A stretch of 64,000 nt of DNA from Spirodela intermedia (Eukaryota; Streptophyta; Magnoliopsida; Alismatales; Araceae): assembly GCA_902729315.2 (NCBI GenBank), contig LR746270.1, forward strand, positions 4,342,221 through 4,406,220. The letters are read 5' to 3'. The position numbers and the translations under genes are program-made. Below, piece by piece: positions 48,238 through 63,622 of this stretch. Position 1 is the stretch's first letter. Every line of letters starts with the position of its first letter. Under the pieces are notes generated by a model. It was not told the origin of the DNA, did not search any database, and saw nothing but the letters and a program-made list of their open reading frames with translations.

Positions 48238-50154
48238 TCACCAGAAGTCCCCGCAGGAACAGCTGCCGCCCTTAAAATGGTGGAACCTGCTGCCGTCCCT
48301 GACGATGATCTCCCTCTGAAACTCCGCAGATATCATCTTGCTCACCTCGTGGCAGTCCCCGCAGACCCTGAGATTCTTGACGATCCTGATGGGCTTCCCC
48401 TGTTCCACCACCATCATCCCGAAGGCGATGGCCAGCCTCTCGCTGTGCTCGCTGATCGCCGCCACCTTCTCCTCCTCTCCGATGTCGTGCAGCACCGGCG
48501 AGACATCCGGCGAGTACCCGGCCTCCGCCAGGCGCCGCCCGATTATCTCCATGGTCTTTCGAATCTCTGCAGATCGCTGGTGGGTTCTGTCGCCGGAGAC
48601 GAACCGGTGGACTCTCCCGCCGGCCTCGATCAGGCTCCAGCCGGCGACTTTTCCGGCGACCTTCCCACCCATCAGCCGGCGGACCTTACCGGCCTCGGCC
48701 CACCTCCCGGCCTGCGCGTACACGCCGGCGAGGAGGACGTAGTGCCCGTCGTGGTAGGGCTCCATCTCGATCAGCTTCCGGCCAATGGAGGCCCCAAGAT
48801 GGTGCAACTTGTGAGTCTTACAGGCCCCCAAGAGGGTCCCCCAAAGCACAGGGTCCGGCGGGGAGCTCATCCCTGCGACGAACTCGAGAGCTTCTCCGAC
48901 GAGGCCTGCGCGAGAGAGTAGGTCCACCATGCAGCCGTAGTGCTCCATCTCCGGCTTGATCCCATGAAGTTCAGTCATGGAGTTGAAATGCCGACGACCT
49001 TCTTCGACCATCCCCGAGCGGCTACAGGCGTTGAGGACTCCCACGAAGGTGACGCTCGTGGGGGAGAGCCCCTCGAAGATGAACCTCTCGAAGAGTTGCA
49101 GAGCTTCCCTGCCGAGGCCGTGGGCGGCGAGCCCACAGAGCATGGCGTTCCAGGAGAAGACGTCTCTGTGGGACATTTCATCGAACACCTCCTTTGAGGA
49201 GGAGATGCACCCGCACTTGGCGTACATGTCGACCAGTGCAGTGGCGACGTTGACGCTCATGGGGAAGTTGCAGGTTTTAATGGCGGCGTGGATGAACTGG
49301 CCTTGCTGGAGGAGACCCAGCTGGGCAGCGGCGGAGAGGACGCTGACCAGCGTCGCCTCGTTCGGCGGCGGCCCTCTCGCCGCCATCTCCCTAAACAGGT
49401 CAACCCCCTTCTCCAGGAGGCCGCTCTGGACGAAGCCCATGATCATGGTACTCCACGAGATCACGTCCCTTTCCGGCATCATCTTGAAGAGCTCCTCGCA
49501 GACGTTGACCTGTCCGTCCCTCGCGTACCCGGCGATGACGGCGTTCCAAGTGACGACGTCCCGCCGCTGGGGCCACTCGTCGAACACCTTGCGCGCGTTG
49601 ACCATCTGCCCGCACGCGCCGTAGAAGTGAACCAGCCCGTTGCGCACGAAGACGTCCCCGTCCTGCCCGAGCTTCACTATGTGAGCGTGGACTTGCGCGC
49701 CGCCGGGGGTTTCTGCGCCGCAGGCCTGGAGGAGGAAAGGGAAGGTGTAGTTGTTGCTGGGTACGTTACGGCGGCGCATGTAGGCGTAGAGAGCGAGGGC
49801 CTCGCCACCGCCGCCGGCCCTGGCGAGACAGCGGATGAAGTTGTTGCAGGCAAAGACGCTGGGGATTTCCAGCTGCTGGAAGACCGCGCGAGGGTAGCCG
49901 CCGGGGGTGACGGAGGGGGAGACCGCGCAGGCGGCGAGGAGGTGACCCATGGCGGCACGGCTGGCGGCATGACCGAGCACCAAGAGCTGCGCATGGGCTT
50001 GCAGGATCTGGCGGAGGGAAGGCGACGGTGGGAGCCGGGGGAGCGGGGGAAGATGGGCGACGGAGCAGAGCCGCCGCCGCCGGCGGAGCACGGCGGCGAG
50101 AGGGGAGGACGATGACCCGCGAAGACCCCGGTGGGGTGAAGCTAGTGGAAGCAT
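48238..50154 (-). CDS. PPR protein, PLS class with E and DYW domains
   Basis: An intronless gene coding 638 residues. The N-terminus (about 1-45) is rich in Arg and Ser and poor in acidic residues, which suits an organelle transit peptide. PPR motifs follow from about residue 100 to 430, with typical blocks such as VVTWNAVIAGYARDG, DVISWSTMIMGF and VDMYAKCGCI. An E region begins near VLWGTLLGACKTH. The C-terminal DYW deaminase domain has the zinc-binding HSE (His570) and CGDCH (Cys598) and ends CSCGDFW. Proteins of this class bind organellar transcripts and act in C-to-U RNA editing. The last triplet DFW replaces DYW, which occurs in some family members. The exon is very GC-rich. The target site cannot be predicted here. 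Confidence 0.95.
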   Translation of the reverse strand: MLPLASPHRGLRGSSSSPLAAVLRRRRRLCSVAHLPPLPRLPPSPSLRQILQAHAQLLVLGHAASRAAMGHLLAACAVSPSVTPGGYPRAVFQQLEIPSVFACNNFIRCLARAGGGGEALALYAYMRRRNVPSNNYTFPFLLQACGAETPGGAQVHAHIVKLGQDGDVFVRNGLVHFYGACGQMVNARKVFDEWPQRRDVVTWNAVIAGYARDGQVNVCEELFKMMPERDVISWSTMIMGFVQSGLLEKGVDLFREMAARGPPPNEATLVSVLSAAAQLGLLQQGQFIHAAIKTCNFPMSVNVATALVDMYAKCGCISSSKEVFDEMSHRDVFSWNAMLCGLAAHGLGREALQLFERFIFEGLSPTSVTFVGVLNACSRSGMVEEGRRHFNSMTELHGIKPEMEHYGCMVDLLSRAGLVGEALEFVAGMSSPPDPVLWGTLLGACKTHKLHHLGASIGRKLIEMEPYHDGHYVLLAGVYAQAGRWAEAGKVRRLMGGKVAGKVAGWSLIEAGGRVHRFVSGDRTHQRSAEIRKTMEIIGRRLAEAGYSPDVSPVLHDIGEEEKVAAISEHSERLAIAFGMMVVEQGKPIRIVKNLRVCGDCHEVSKMISAEFQREIIVRDGSRFHHFKGGSCSCGDFW

Positions 50155-50402
50155 GGCATCTTCGCCTGGTCATTAACGCACAGATGACTGAAACCTTCCA
50201 GGGAAAGAGAGTTGCTTCCTGAGGTTATATTATATCCTATGGAGCTCAGATTTTTACTATAAACAAAAAAGAAAAAAATCCTAATTTGGCATATCAAGAA
50301 TGATTTTGAAATCATAACAGGAGAAAGAATGATTATAGGATGATCAAGGATGGGTATCTCACAGAATCAATCTGGTGGCCGCCGCCAGCACTTCCTTTCC
50401 CA

Positions 50403-53400
50403 TCACAACTTGGTTTCACAGAAGCAATCCGGCAGGGCAGATCCTCTCCCCATGATGTAATCTTCCCTATGGGCCTCCCACATGGCTGTCGCCAGCTCTG
50501 CGCCAGCCAGACCCTTGGAGACGCCGACAGCAAAGGCCCTCCTGCTCAAGAACAGAGTCCTGTGCAGCCCTCTCGCAGCCCTCATGGCAGCCACCATCTT
50601 GTCCATGTTCCCGAAGAATGTGGCGATGTAGGCGTCGCTGTTTATGGAAATATAATAGTCCAAGGCGGCCTTGGTGTTGCCGCCCATCTGGGCAAAGTCT
50701 TCCCTGCTGAGAAGGGAAGACTTGGTGTAGACATTACTGTAGATAGAAGTCAGCCCTTCAAGCTCTAGAATGCCGTCCCCAGCTGCCAGGTAAATTGGAG
50801 TGTGGGCAGGAATGGCAAGGGACTGGAGGATGAACGCCGTCTCATTCGGCATGAGCGGGCATTTCCCACGCTCTCTCCAATAACGAGCAACGTCTCCTGT
50901 AAACGGTCTTCGGTTGCCGCGAGCTCCTTCAATGGCGTCCATGGAGGCAGAGGATAGCCCGATGTAGTGGCACTGGCTGTATGCCACCATGTCTGGTTCG
51001 AATCGGAGATGCAGAGAGAGGAAGGGCTTCGGCATGAGGCTGAGGAGCTTGGAGCCTTTGCTTCCCAGATCCTGGTTGAGCTGCAGAGCCTTGTAGCAAG
51101 CTTGGCAAAGGGTGGCTTTTGCATACAGAGGATACCTACAGAGTCAGAAAATACACCCAAATTGTGTTAAGCAAAGAAGCAAGGGATTACATCTTGATTC
51201 AAGCAATAATGTCAATGCCAGTTCCCGCTGCTAACATCTTAAGAAGAAAGAGAATGAATTTCGACAAGTAGACCATTTGGGGCCAGGATCACTCTTAAAA
51301 TCCCTGATGTACTGATCGCACATTTTAACTATGCTTCAATGAAAGAATGCAGTTTCAGCAATTCCGATTGCACTATACAGAACTAGTACCGTTAATAGAC
51401 ACCGAAGTAACACTCCAATCCCTACTAATCCGTATCAGGTTTTCTACCACTAATAATAATAGCATTCGATCCTCGTCTTACCAATACATTCAATTGACTT
51501 AAAGCAGTTCATGACAATCTTTGGATGCACCTTTCATCTTTACATGAGAAGATGCTCACAGGCTGAAACGGGTAGGAAGACCATGACAAATAGATGGCAG
51601 CAAATTTTCGCCCTAAGTGAGGTAAGCGGTTGGTCAAGAATTAAAGCAGCACTAGGGTTTTCAACGTTTAATAAATTAGAAAAATTCCATCATCCTAGAT
51701 ATCCAAGACGCAAGTTTCCAACCACTTTCAGATGGAAACAAAGAAAGGGGTGAAATAATCTCTCATCATGGGCTCCATATAAAAGCCTCAAGTGATTGAA
51801 ATTTCATTCAAAGGATACCCAGATTCTTAGTAATAAATTCACGAATGCCAAATTATCTCGTCGTCAAAATTCTTTTGATGAAAGTTCGAAATTTCTATAA
51901 AGAATTCTGCCCAGTGATACTGCCTTCTAAGGTCAGTCCTATACTGGCTAGCCACAGCACAACACAAGGACAATACCCTACGTGGTCAATCATTCGATAA
52001 GCCCTTGAAACACGAAACAACTGCACATTTTCAACTGACTTGTTTGGGTACACTTCAATAATGCTTGCGCGAGCATGTTCAACATTAGCAGAAGCACGTA
52101 GATGTGGATACCCAGGGATATTATATCCAAAATTATCGGATCAAAGGTACTACCATGTGTCAAAACGAGAAGTAGATGGCAAGTTAACACTCTCAGAGAA
52201 AAAACAAAGATGAGTAAAAATTTTGGGTGATTAAATCGCGATAGAAGAAAAGGTAGGAATGGTCGCCAGCAAGGAAGTTGTTCCAAGATAAGTGGAAAAG
52301 AGGTTCTTGAGACATTGGTGAATTTTCACAATAATTGGACATACAAGATGGTATCAAAATCCCATAAGGAATTTATTTCCGACACGTTAAAAATTCATAT
52401 CAATTGTTTTGTTCCAATTCTGCTTAGATGCAGTTAAAATTTGCTCAAATGAAGCACTACTGGTCTTACTCACCGCAATGTCATCCTTTTTTTTAAAGCC
52501 AGTTAGACATTGAAGTTGAATTGGTAAGATAAATGCTGCAAAGAAGAAGTTTAGTCTGACTCAACTAACAATACGGAAAAAAAGAGATTTCTTTGATCAG
52601 GTATCATTCTGGTTTTTAATGTAGATGCTGGTGAAAGAAGAGCATGGAAACTAGTATATGAGTACACACCTGTCTCTCCTCTGGCTCATTGCCGGTGTGA
52701 TCGAGATGTAACGATGTTTCAAGAGGAATGGGAGAACATGCTCTACATAATCAAATTGACCCTTGCGCTTGCTGCAGTCCACTCTGAAAGGTTCTCCAGA
52801 TAAAATGTCCTCAGGCAAGTATCTCACAACGTGAATAAAATCTTTCGTTTGCTCGATGAAGTAATCAACGTCAAATACATCTGCAAAGTCACTGTTAAAA
52901 ACCTAAACTTGAGTTTCATGCTAGTTGAAGCCTTTTTCACTTAAATCCAATCCCTCTGAGTCCACCTTGATTCATTCCAGTAAGCAGCCGCCTCGAATTT
53001 GGGCAGCACCAGAGTCGCGTTCAGCAGGCGAGCAATCCCGATGCCGTCACAGAACTACAAATTAAAACAAACAGGTTCAAAGCACTGCCACAAGAAAACG
53101 GGGAGATACTAGGAGAAGATCCCGATTCCAAGCCACTCAGCACTCACGTCACGGCGCATTTGATTGAGCCCCCCATAACAGTCCACTCTGATGTAGCCAT
53201 TGCTCGTCGCTGGTAGAGCTGCAGAATTTCAACAATTAAACCGATTGCAGTATTGTCTTTCTGCAACGAAACCATTTCGACAAAGATTTCAGGCTTTAAA
53301 AAAAAAATTCAAAGAGATAACCTAAGGAAAGAGACCTGTCACTGCCCCGACGCTCAGACCTGTCACCAGGCAGAACAGAACACTTACCGGTTAGATGCGT

Positions 53401-53912
53401 GCCGGTCTGCCACCACCGACATGGTCTCCACTCGACGATCCTCCGCACATTCCAGATGCTGCCATCCCTCTCACTTCAAGAACACCGCCATTTGTAACAC
53501 ACTGACATGTCAGTATGCACAAAAAACGCCTAGAGGGATGAATCGACAAGAATGGAGGAAGAGAGCGAGCGAGCGAGATGGCGGGTAGGGAAGGAGGGTG
53601 AATGAGTAAATCGCACCTCGGAGGGACGCTCCTGAAGGCTCGAGCAAAGTCAATGAACGGATTCGACGAGGAAGGGTCATTTTCGGAGAGGACAACGACG
53701 AGAAGCAGCGGGAGCCCGACCAGCGCAGCAGCGCAACAGAGGATCCGAGCAGGGCGACACGTCGCTCCGCCAAAGAGGGGCATCGCACCGCCGGCCCAGC
53801 AGCTCCTCGCCACTTCAACGGCGACGGCGCCGGAGAATGTGGGCTGAAGAGATCTGCGGCAGGCTCCTGAAGATCTAGCGAACGATTCTAGACGCATTCT
53901 TGGAAGCGACAC
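50403..53912 (-). CDS. GDP-fucose protein O-fucosyltransferase-family protein
   Basis: Six coding exons (53912-53617, 53473-53388, 53218-53148, 53054-52966, 52891-52670, 51135-50403) join in frame to 498 residues. The last intron is about 1.5 kb. A hydrophobic segment at about residues 57-75 fits a type II Golgi anchor. The catalytic part shows family motifs in order: VEWRPCRWW, NGYIRVDCYGGLNQMR, DGIGIARLLNATLVLPKFE, FDVDYFIEQTKDF, SLHLRFEPDMVAY (Arg299), YLAAGDGILE, AALDYYISINSDAYIATFFGN. Plant members act in the secretory pathway on proteins or cell-wall glycans, and some relatives are rhamnosyltransferases, so the substrate is not known. The ATG at 53912 is the first in frame; a later start is possible. 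Confidence 0.93.
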
Positions 53913-54348
53913 AAATAGTTAGTGAACTCATCGGAAGAGAAAGCCTTCTCCGAATGTATTCTGAGCTGTTTCCTCGAGAGCACTAACTGGGCTAGGCCCA
54001 ATAAGACTGTCCCAGGAATCAATCCAACAGATATGAAATGGAATGAGATTAAATAAATAAATAAAATCAGCTTGAAGAACCAAACGAAATTGGTCTCCTC
54101 GGATTTTAGGGCTCCGAGAAAAAGCCCGAAAAATGGGTTTGTTTGGCTCGCATGAGTGTCGCATTATTCTTCATGCATAAGCACTCCATGGGTCTGCCGG
54201 CGTATTGAATTCGTCTGTCTTCGTCGACGTTCGTCGTCATTATCTCGGTGATCTGTTCTTTCTCCTTCCCTAGGGTCAACCTGTGTTGTGTCTAACAAAT
54301 TTGTCTATCTATCTCGACAACCAGATCAACCTCTCTCTCTCTCGCTCT

Positions 54349-54655
54349 CTCTCTCTCTTCTCTCTCTTCTCTCTCTTCTCTCTCTTCTCTCTCTTCTCTC
54401 TCTTCTCTCTCTTCTCTCTCTTCTCTCTCTTCTCTCTCTTCTCTCTCTTCTCTCTCTTCTCTCTCCCTCTCCCCTCTCCCTCTCTCCCCTCTCCCTCTCT
54501 CCCCTCTCCCTCTCTCTCTCTCCCCTCTCTCTCCCTATCCCTCTCCCTCTCCCTCTCTCCCCCAACTCTATCCCCCCTCTCCCTCTGTCCCTCTCCCCCC
54601 TCTCTCTCCCTCTGTCCCTTTCTCCCCCCCTCTCCCTCTCTCTCTCTCTCGCTAG
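54349..54655 (+). repeat. CT-rich minisatellite with 9-bp unit, then C/T-rich tract
   Basis: About a dozen copies of TTCTCTCTC are followed by irregular CCCTCTC units. Open frames over it (54283-54708 + and 54326-54772 -) are repeat artefacts. Confidence 0.95.
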
Positions 54656-54769
54656 CGCCGTGTGCGGCGAGACATCGAGGTCCAGGCAGTGGGACTCTTG
54701 AGATCTAGAAGCCGAGCGGGTCCGGACCGGTTCGGCGATCGGAATCACTTGCGGCGTGGACCTTCCTTC

Positions 54770-55023
54770 CAACGCGTGGCTTTTTCCTGGCTGGCGCTAT
54801 CTTTCCTCACTGGAGTGGGATTGGATTGGCTCTATGACTAAGACAGGAGTAGATTTGAAGATTTTGTAAGAGGTCAAAGTGCTTCCAGTTGGTGGACGAG
54901 ACGTGTCATTTATTACTCTTTACTTAATAAAGGAGCACCATGCCCCGGGATCTCTTACATGATCAGGACCCTGCTGCCGGTTGATGTCTCCCGGGCTCAA
55001 GTGTCTTTCTTGGCTCTTCGTAT

Positions 55024-55066
<43 letters not shown>

Positions 55067-57556
55067 GTGTCATTTCTTGGGCCTATTTTCTCTTTCTAGA
55101 CCAAACTTTAAGGCTCCAAGGGACTAGGTTACTGCTCCATTGAGAGCCTCATACATAGAACCTTCCTTAGTTGGCGTAATAAACAATTGGGATAGTAGAA
55201 AATCATCGGCAGCAGAATAATCCATCACTTGCACCGCCACCTTTTCTTATTGCGAGGCGTTTTAAAATCATGGATGGTTCTCAGATATTTGAGGGGGCCA
55301 GCCCATTTTCTTTTTCCTTATTTTATTTCAGAATTACCTCTCTCCACCTGCCCTCCAATATTTTTTTTCTCTCTCTAAATCTCTAAAAAAAAAAATTAGA
55401 GTGGCTCCTCCCCCTCCTCTTCCTGTCTCTCTCTTCTTTGTTTACTCAATTGTTTTGCATTCTCACGCCTTTTGCCGCGCGGATATTCTTTTAGACTAAT
55501 AAAAATAATACTGAATAATTTGACCATGTAATACTCTAATATTATTTGCCTCTTCACCTCATATATTTTTTATTTTATAATATCTTTAATTTTTTTCCTT
55601 TTCTTCTGATACTCATCACCATCATCGTCTTCTTCTTCTTTCTTTACAACATTCTGACATCCTCCCTTCCTCTTCCTGTGTTCTTCTTGTGCTCAGTAAT
55701 ATTTCAGCACTCTCCTCTCCGCCACTTTTTTCTTCTATCGTTTTCTCGTCGTCGTCGTCATCTTCTTCTTCTTCTTCCCCTTCGTCTCTCTCCTCTTCCT
55801 CGCCTCTATCATTATGTGTATATATTTCATGATTATCATCATCAGCGGAAGCAGCAGCAACAGCGTTATCTGCTTCTTCTTCCTCCTCCTTTGGCGCCCA
55901 TAATCTTCCACAGAGAGAACCGGGCATGCATACCAGTTGATGCTCTGATCATTCACAAAGAGAGAGAACTTGTCCAAAGAAAAAGGCGGCATTCTCCCGC
56001 GTGGCAGGACAGTGGGGATTCTACCCGCCATACCCTTTCTTCTTCCATAGCAGCCCTAATGTCCGAAAGTCTGGAGGGCCGTCGCACACAAGAAAATAGA
56101 AAACTCCGGTTCCACGAATCTCACACAGACCAGCGTCTACATCACTCAAAGGCCGGCCGTGTTTCACTCCCTCTCTCACTAACGCCTGCCGAAAAGATGT
56201 TCTAGGCACCGGGTAGCCGCCTTTTCCCCGATGCAATGTCTGTCCTCTACTCTCTCTCTCTCCTCTCTCTCTCTCTCTATCCTTTCCCCACCCCCCCCCC
56301 CCCCCGTCAACAAACTCACAAAGAGACGCTAATACAGGAAGAACCGGCCGATTTCTCTTGGGAGAACGCATCTTTAGTCTCTCGCTGTAACGTAGATTTT
56401 TGTGCTGTATTCTTTTCCCTTTTGAGAGCCGTTCTGGAGCTCCCTAGTTGGAGAATCACCGTGCACTGGCACAAGTCAACAGCATCGTTGAAGATGTCAT
56501 CCGGCTGGCAAGGTCCACGGCCCCTGAGTGGAGGGGAGGAGAGATATCGAGAGAGATATTACACTCTCGGAGTGTGTCCTCGATGCCGTTAAAGATCCCA
56601 CGGAAAGATGGGGGGACAGGAGGAGGACAGAGGACTAAAGCTCATCTCTACTCCTTAGACTAGACATCAGTGATCGACAAAAGAAAGGAAGGGAGCCAAG
56701 ATGGATTGACTGGGACCTCGGTAAAACGAAGCACCTCACCTTCCTCTCTCTTTCTCTCTCTCTCTATACGTGTGTAGAGATGGGTGGGCCAGCCGGCGTG
56801 CTTATTGCTCGACCACTCACCCAGAAGGCCCACAGGAGAAAGCAAAGAAGGAGGCGGGGCCCTGGAGCTTAGGGGCTCCCCAGCCGTTCCCCTCGTATCC
56901 GGCGAGCTGCCGTGGAGCGGAGGCTCCTCGCTACCCCACTCAGCCTTCTTTCTTTCCCCTTGCAGAGACAACCCACATTAGCCGCCGGAGCCGACCACGG
57001 CTTCTGCTAAGCTCCTCGGATTTGGAACCTCTGACTCACCCAACCAAAAAACCTCTAAAGTTGAGGCCCTTCCTTCTCCCACGAGGTTTCGATCGCTATT
57101 TGGGTATGTCTGCCTGCCTTTCGACCAAAGTTCCTCAGATAAATCTACCCAAGTTCTTCGTCTCAACTGGCAGCAGTCGATGGAAGAGCTCTGCGAGCCA
57201 ATGTAGGTAGGTTTTAGTGCGAGAGAGCGAGAGGGGGGGCGAAAAGCTCCCTCCAGCATCGTATATAAAACACCATAACGATGGAATTGGGCTTCGTGTC
57301 ATGTCACATTGCCTTTTATTTATCCGAGGCTTTTTTCTCGACCTAATTAAAGGCGGGCAATTGCATTCTCTCTCGCTTTATGATCTCTAATAGTATATGC
57401 TCCCCGCTACCACTGACCAATGCCTCTTCTCCGTCTCTCATCTCCTCCTCTGTGTTTCTTATAATTTCGTCGAGCAGAGCCTCCGTGTGGGAGTTGGCTA
57501 ACAAAATGGTTTCTAAAGGAGGGCACCGAGAGAGAGACACAGAGAGACACAGAGAG

Positions 57557-57600
<44 letters not shown>

Positions 57601-59112
57601 TTGTGAGATGACATTGCTAGTGGAGGAATATGTGTCGTGGCTCCGGCGGGGAGGGGGGCAAGATGTGGTTGACGACCACCGGCGACTTGTGGCCAAGGAT
57701 TCACAGAGGAGCTCCTTTCCAGAAAGAGAGGCCCCACAGGCTATCTTACCATGAGAGAGAAGGCATTGAAGAGCCGGCCATTCTCTATGTGAAGGCTGCT
57801 ACCGTGGACTTCCCCGCCGGAGGGATACGCACAGATAAACGCCATCTGCATGCGTTGCTTGGTCCTGGCTATCCTCCCGTGACGTCTGTCCTCCGTCATC
57901 TCTCCATATCGGCGGCCGTGTCCTCAAAGGGTTGGTTAGAGAGGGGTTTCCGAATGTTCACTCCTCCCCTGAAGTTCGTCTGGTCGAATCTCACGCAGAA
58001 AGGAGTATCTACGCCACAGAGCTGAAAGCAGTGGGAAAACTGCAAGAGCCATCGATTGCACCATTGAAACTGCTCGCTTCACCAGCCTCCTCCGTCCTGC
58101 CCTCTACGCCGTCGTTCTTACCATACCTTTCGGCCATTAAAACGGAGGGAAGCGACTTGAGACCGCAAAAGAAGGAGAAAGCTGAAGGGTAGATAAAGAA
58201 TAAAGAAGGAGAGAATTCAACTCCACCAACCCGATGTATCGAGTGATCATTCTGTCTCACGCCCCCTTCCCCCTTCTTTGCCCTCCCAACCCCCCACTGG
58301 AGACAGGCCGGCTGCCGAGTAAGGTCCCATCATGGGCGAGTTTGAAAAACCCGGGCGTGCGGCCCTGCCGGAGAAACGAGCTTGACCCACCGGCCGCCAG
58401 CACGCCCGCGTCCCGCTGTCTTCCAACCAGTGCAAATAGTGCACTCCCTAAAGGGGGGACACGTTGTCAGTCGGGGAAGAATGACCAACCACCCCATGAG
58501 GAACACGAACTATAACTCCGCGACCAATTCGTTATCTGTCTGCTCTTTTATGCGGTAATATGTCCGGAAAATGGCTGTTGACCTCGACAAGGAAGAGGAA
58601 GAAGAAAGCCCGGCGGTAGAGATGTTAGATCAAATGCCGCAAAGGGGATTCTGTCTATAAGAAGATCTAGTCTGTGCAGGAAATGTGAGTGGAAACGAAG
58701 GAATTAGCACGCGAAGCCCTTGAGCCGCCCATGCGATGACTGAGACGAACGCCTGGTACGGTGGAACTGTGTGGAGAGTGTAACGCGTTTTCATAAGACG
58801 GTCGCCATTGACTTACTCCGTCAACTGACCTTTGAACCGATCCCGAGGAGCCGTACTCGTGTAGTAACTTAAGTCATGACCTCCGTCTACATTCAAGACT
58901 CTAGAAACCCCAAGTCGTAGCCCGCTATATTCTGTAGACTGAGAAACAGAGAGAGTCCCATCAGCTCTGACCCTCGCACTCCTTTCTTTACCATCGTAAT
59001 TATTGTCCACAATCTCAGTGGGAAAACACAAGGCTGCATATTCTGTTGTCTCCTCTCCCTCTCTCTCCCCCTCCCTCCCCCCTCCCTCCGCTCTCCGTTC
59101 TCCTCTCTCCTC

Positions 59113-59172
<60 letters not shown>

Positions 59173-59250
59173 ATCTCTCGCTTGCTCGCTCTGAACCACT
59201 TTCTTATGTCATGCCAACGATAGATCCTCCTTAAAAGCCGACCTCCCTCG
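54770..59250. other. Long spacer upstream of the bHLH gene, no gene supported
   Basis: This contains simple repeats: (GA)n at about 55028-55065, (CT)n at about 56245-56280, a C run near 56291-56306, (GA)n at about 57550-57598 and (CT)n at about 59117-59166. Open frames such as 55546-56205 (+), 56021-56371 (-), 56770-57210 (+) and 57630-58025 (+) are of low complexity or lack known domains, and splice signals do not connect them. The last part may hold the promoter of the bHLH gene, though no clear TATA box was found. Confidence 0.5.
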
Positions 59251-59308
59251 CTCATTTCCTCACCAGTGCATCTCCCGCGGGGCGTCACAGACCACAAGAG
59301 AGCAAGCC

Positions 59309-62293
<2,985 letters not shown>

Positions 62294-63550
62294 TGCAATC
62301 AATGTCCAGATGAAGATGATCGCCCTCAATTCTCCTTGTAGATCCTCAACGGAGAAGATGCCGCCGCAGCCGCCGCTATAAATGGTGGATTCGTGATTCC
62401 TGTTACTATTTATAGGGGTGGTCATCACCCGCGGGTCGCCAAATATGGAAATGTTACCCCAAATTCCCTGCCCTCTGGAGAGGTCTAGCGGTCTGTTCGG
62501 GTGGGCGGGGGATCTGGGGCTACTCAGAATACATTTATATTATATTATACGCCTCTTTGGATTTTCCTTCCGCGGCCCAACGGAGGCACAGAGAAAGCAG
62601 CTGAAGACGGCTTCAGAGCATCTCACTTTCAGACATTATTACAGTGATTTACTATCTACAGAAACATATGAAAACAATGTTTTACACTTTAAACGGTACC
62701 AATTTCTAAGAACTAAACACACTTTCTACTATTTATGGGTTATAATTTCCTATTTTTCGTGCTAGATTTCAATGACTTATGCACGAGTTAAAAACGATAT
62801 TATAGTAAACTCCCGGAAAATAGGCCGGCTTCCTGGTAGCTGAGCCCCATAACAACCCATCTCATGGTGTTCATCCAGCTGAACTCTCATACTAAATAGC
62901 CCTCCAGCCCAGCAAGGCCATTAAACACTGCTACAAAGGTCGCGGCCCAAATTGAAACCTGGCCAAGACTCGATTCTGCTTAGGTTTCCAAGAACTCACG
63001 TTAAAATATATATTAAAAAAAAATTCCCAGGGACTCGTTTGCTATAAATCCTTGCATAAGATGAACAGTTGCTCGAGTAACTAAGAATTACTGAAAACCC
63101 CACCGGGAATTAAATAGGCCCACTAAAGGTAGGTTAGGGGTTTTGCACACCCGAAAGTGGCTATCAATTGAGTGAACTCGGGTTCTGCATAACCTGTACA
63201 GGAGGCATCACCTACCAGAAACCACTGCTTGAGGAAGAACGGCATCATCAGCTCTCAGGTTTCCCTATCCCTGGTGTCGACTGGGCTTGGCAGAACACAG
63301 TAGAGTAGATTTCCTGAGGAGATAATTCATAAACTGTGTCAGGAACCAGAATTTATGGGCAAATTAAGCCAAAAAATTTCACAGATGCAAGCAAGAAATA
63401 ATTCAAAGCATATATTGAAGACAGGAGGTCACTTTCATGAAACCCTAATATTCTGATGAGGGAGAAATAATAATCTGAACGTAGAGCTGACTAATAGCGG
63501 CAATGGGACATGGAAGATGAGAGAGGTTGATCCAATTTCCAGTGTCCGGT
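62294..63550. other. Spacer downstream of the bHLH gene, no gene seen
   Basis: The first part is the likely bHLH 3' UTR. The rest lacks a convincing frame on either strand. It may contain the 3' UTR of a minus-strand gene (see the entry near 63.6 kb). Confidence 0.5.
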
Positions 63551-63622
63551 TCAGTTATACTCCTGATGGTATTTAAATGTATGGATCTTTCTCTTCAGCC
63601 AACCGTCTATAAGGTAGCAAGG
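63551..63622 (-). CDS. Possible last coding exon of a minus-strand gene entering from the right
   Basis: After a strong TTTGCAG acceptor (minus strand, about 63629-63623) a 24-codon frame runs to TGA at 63553-63551. It codes a mixed-charge peptide containing DGWLKRKIHTFKYHQEY. The composition looks protein-like, but I do not recognise the family and could not connect a preceding exon with confidence. It may equally be chance. Confidence 0.28.
   Translation of the reverse strand, partial: PCYLIDGWLKRKIHTFKYHQEYN

Noticed and set aside
48223-48921. 232-codon plus-strand frame, and further plus-strand frames to 50222
   Set aside because: Shadows of the GC-rich PPR gene on the opposite strand.
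54283-54772. Two or three long frames with LSLF or RERR repeats
   Set aside because: Produced by the 9-bp CT-rich minisatellite. Neither strand shows a domain.
55546-56205. 219-codon frame upstream of the bHLH gene
   Set aside because: The first half is low-complexity Phe/Leu/Ser from T- and C-rich DNA, the second half has no domain, and no splice signals link it to other exons.
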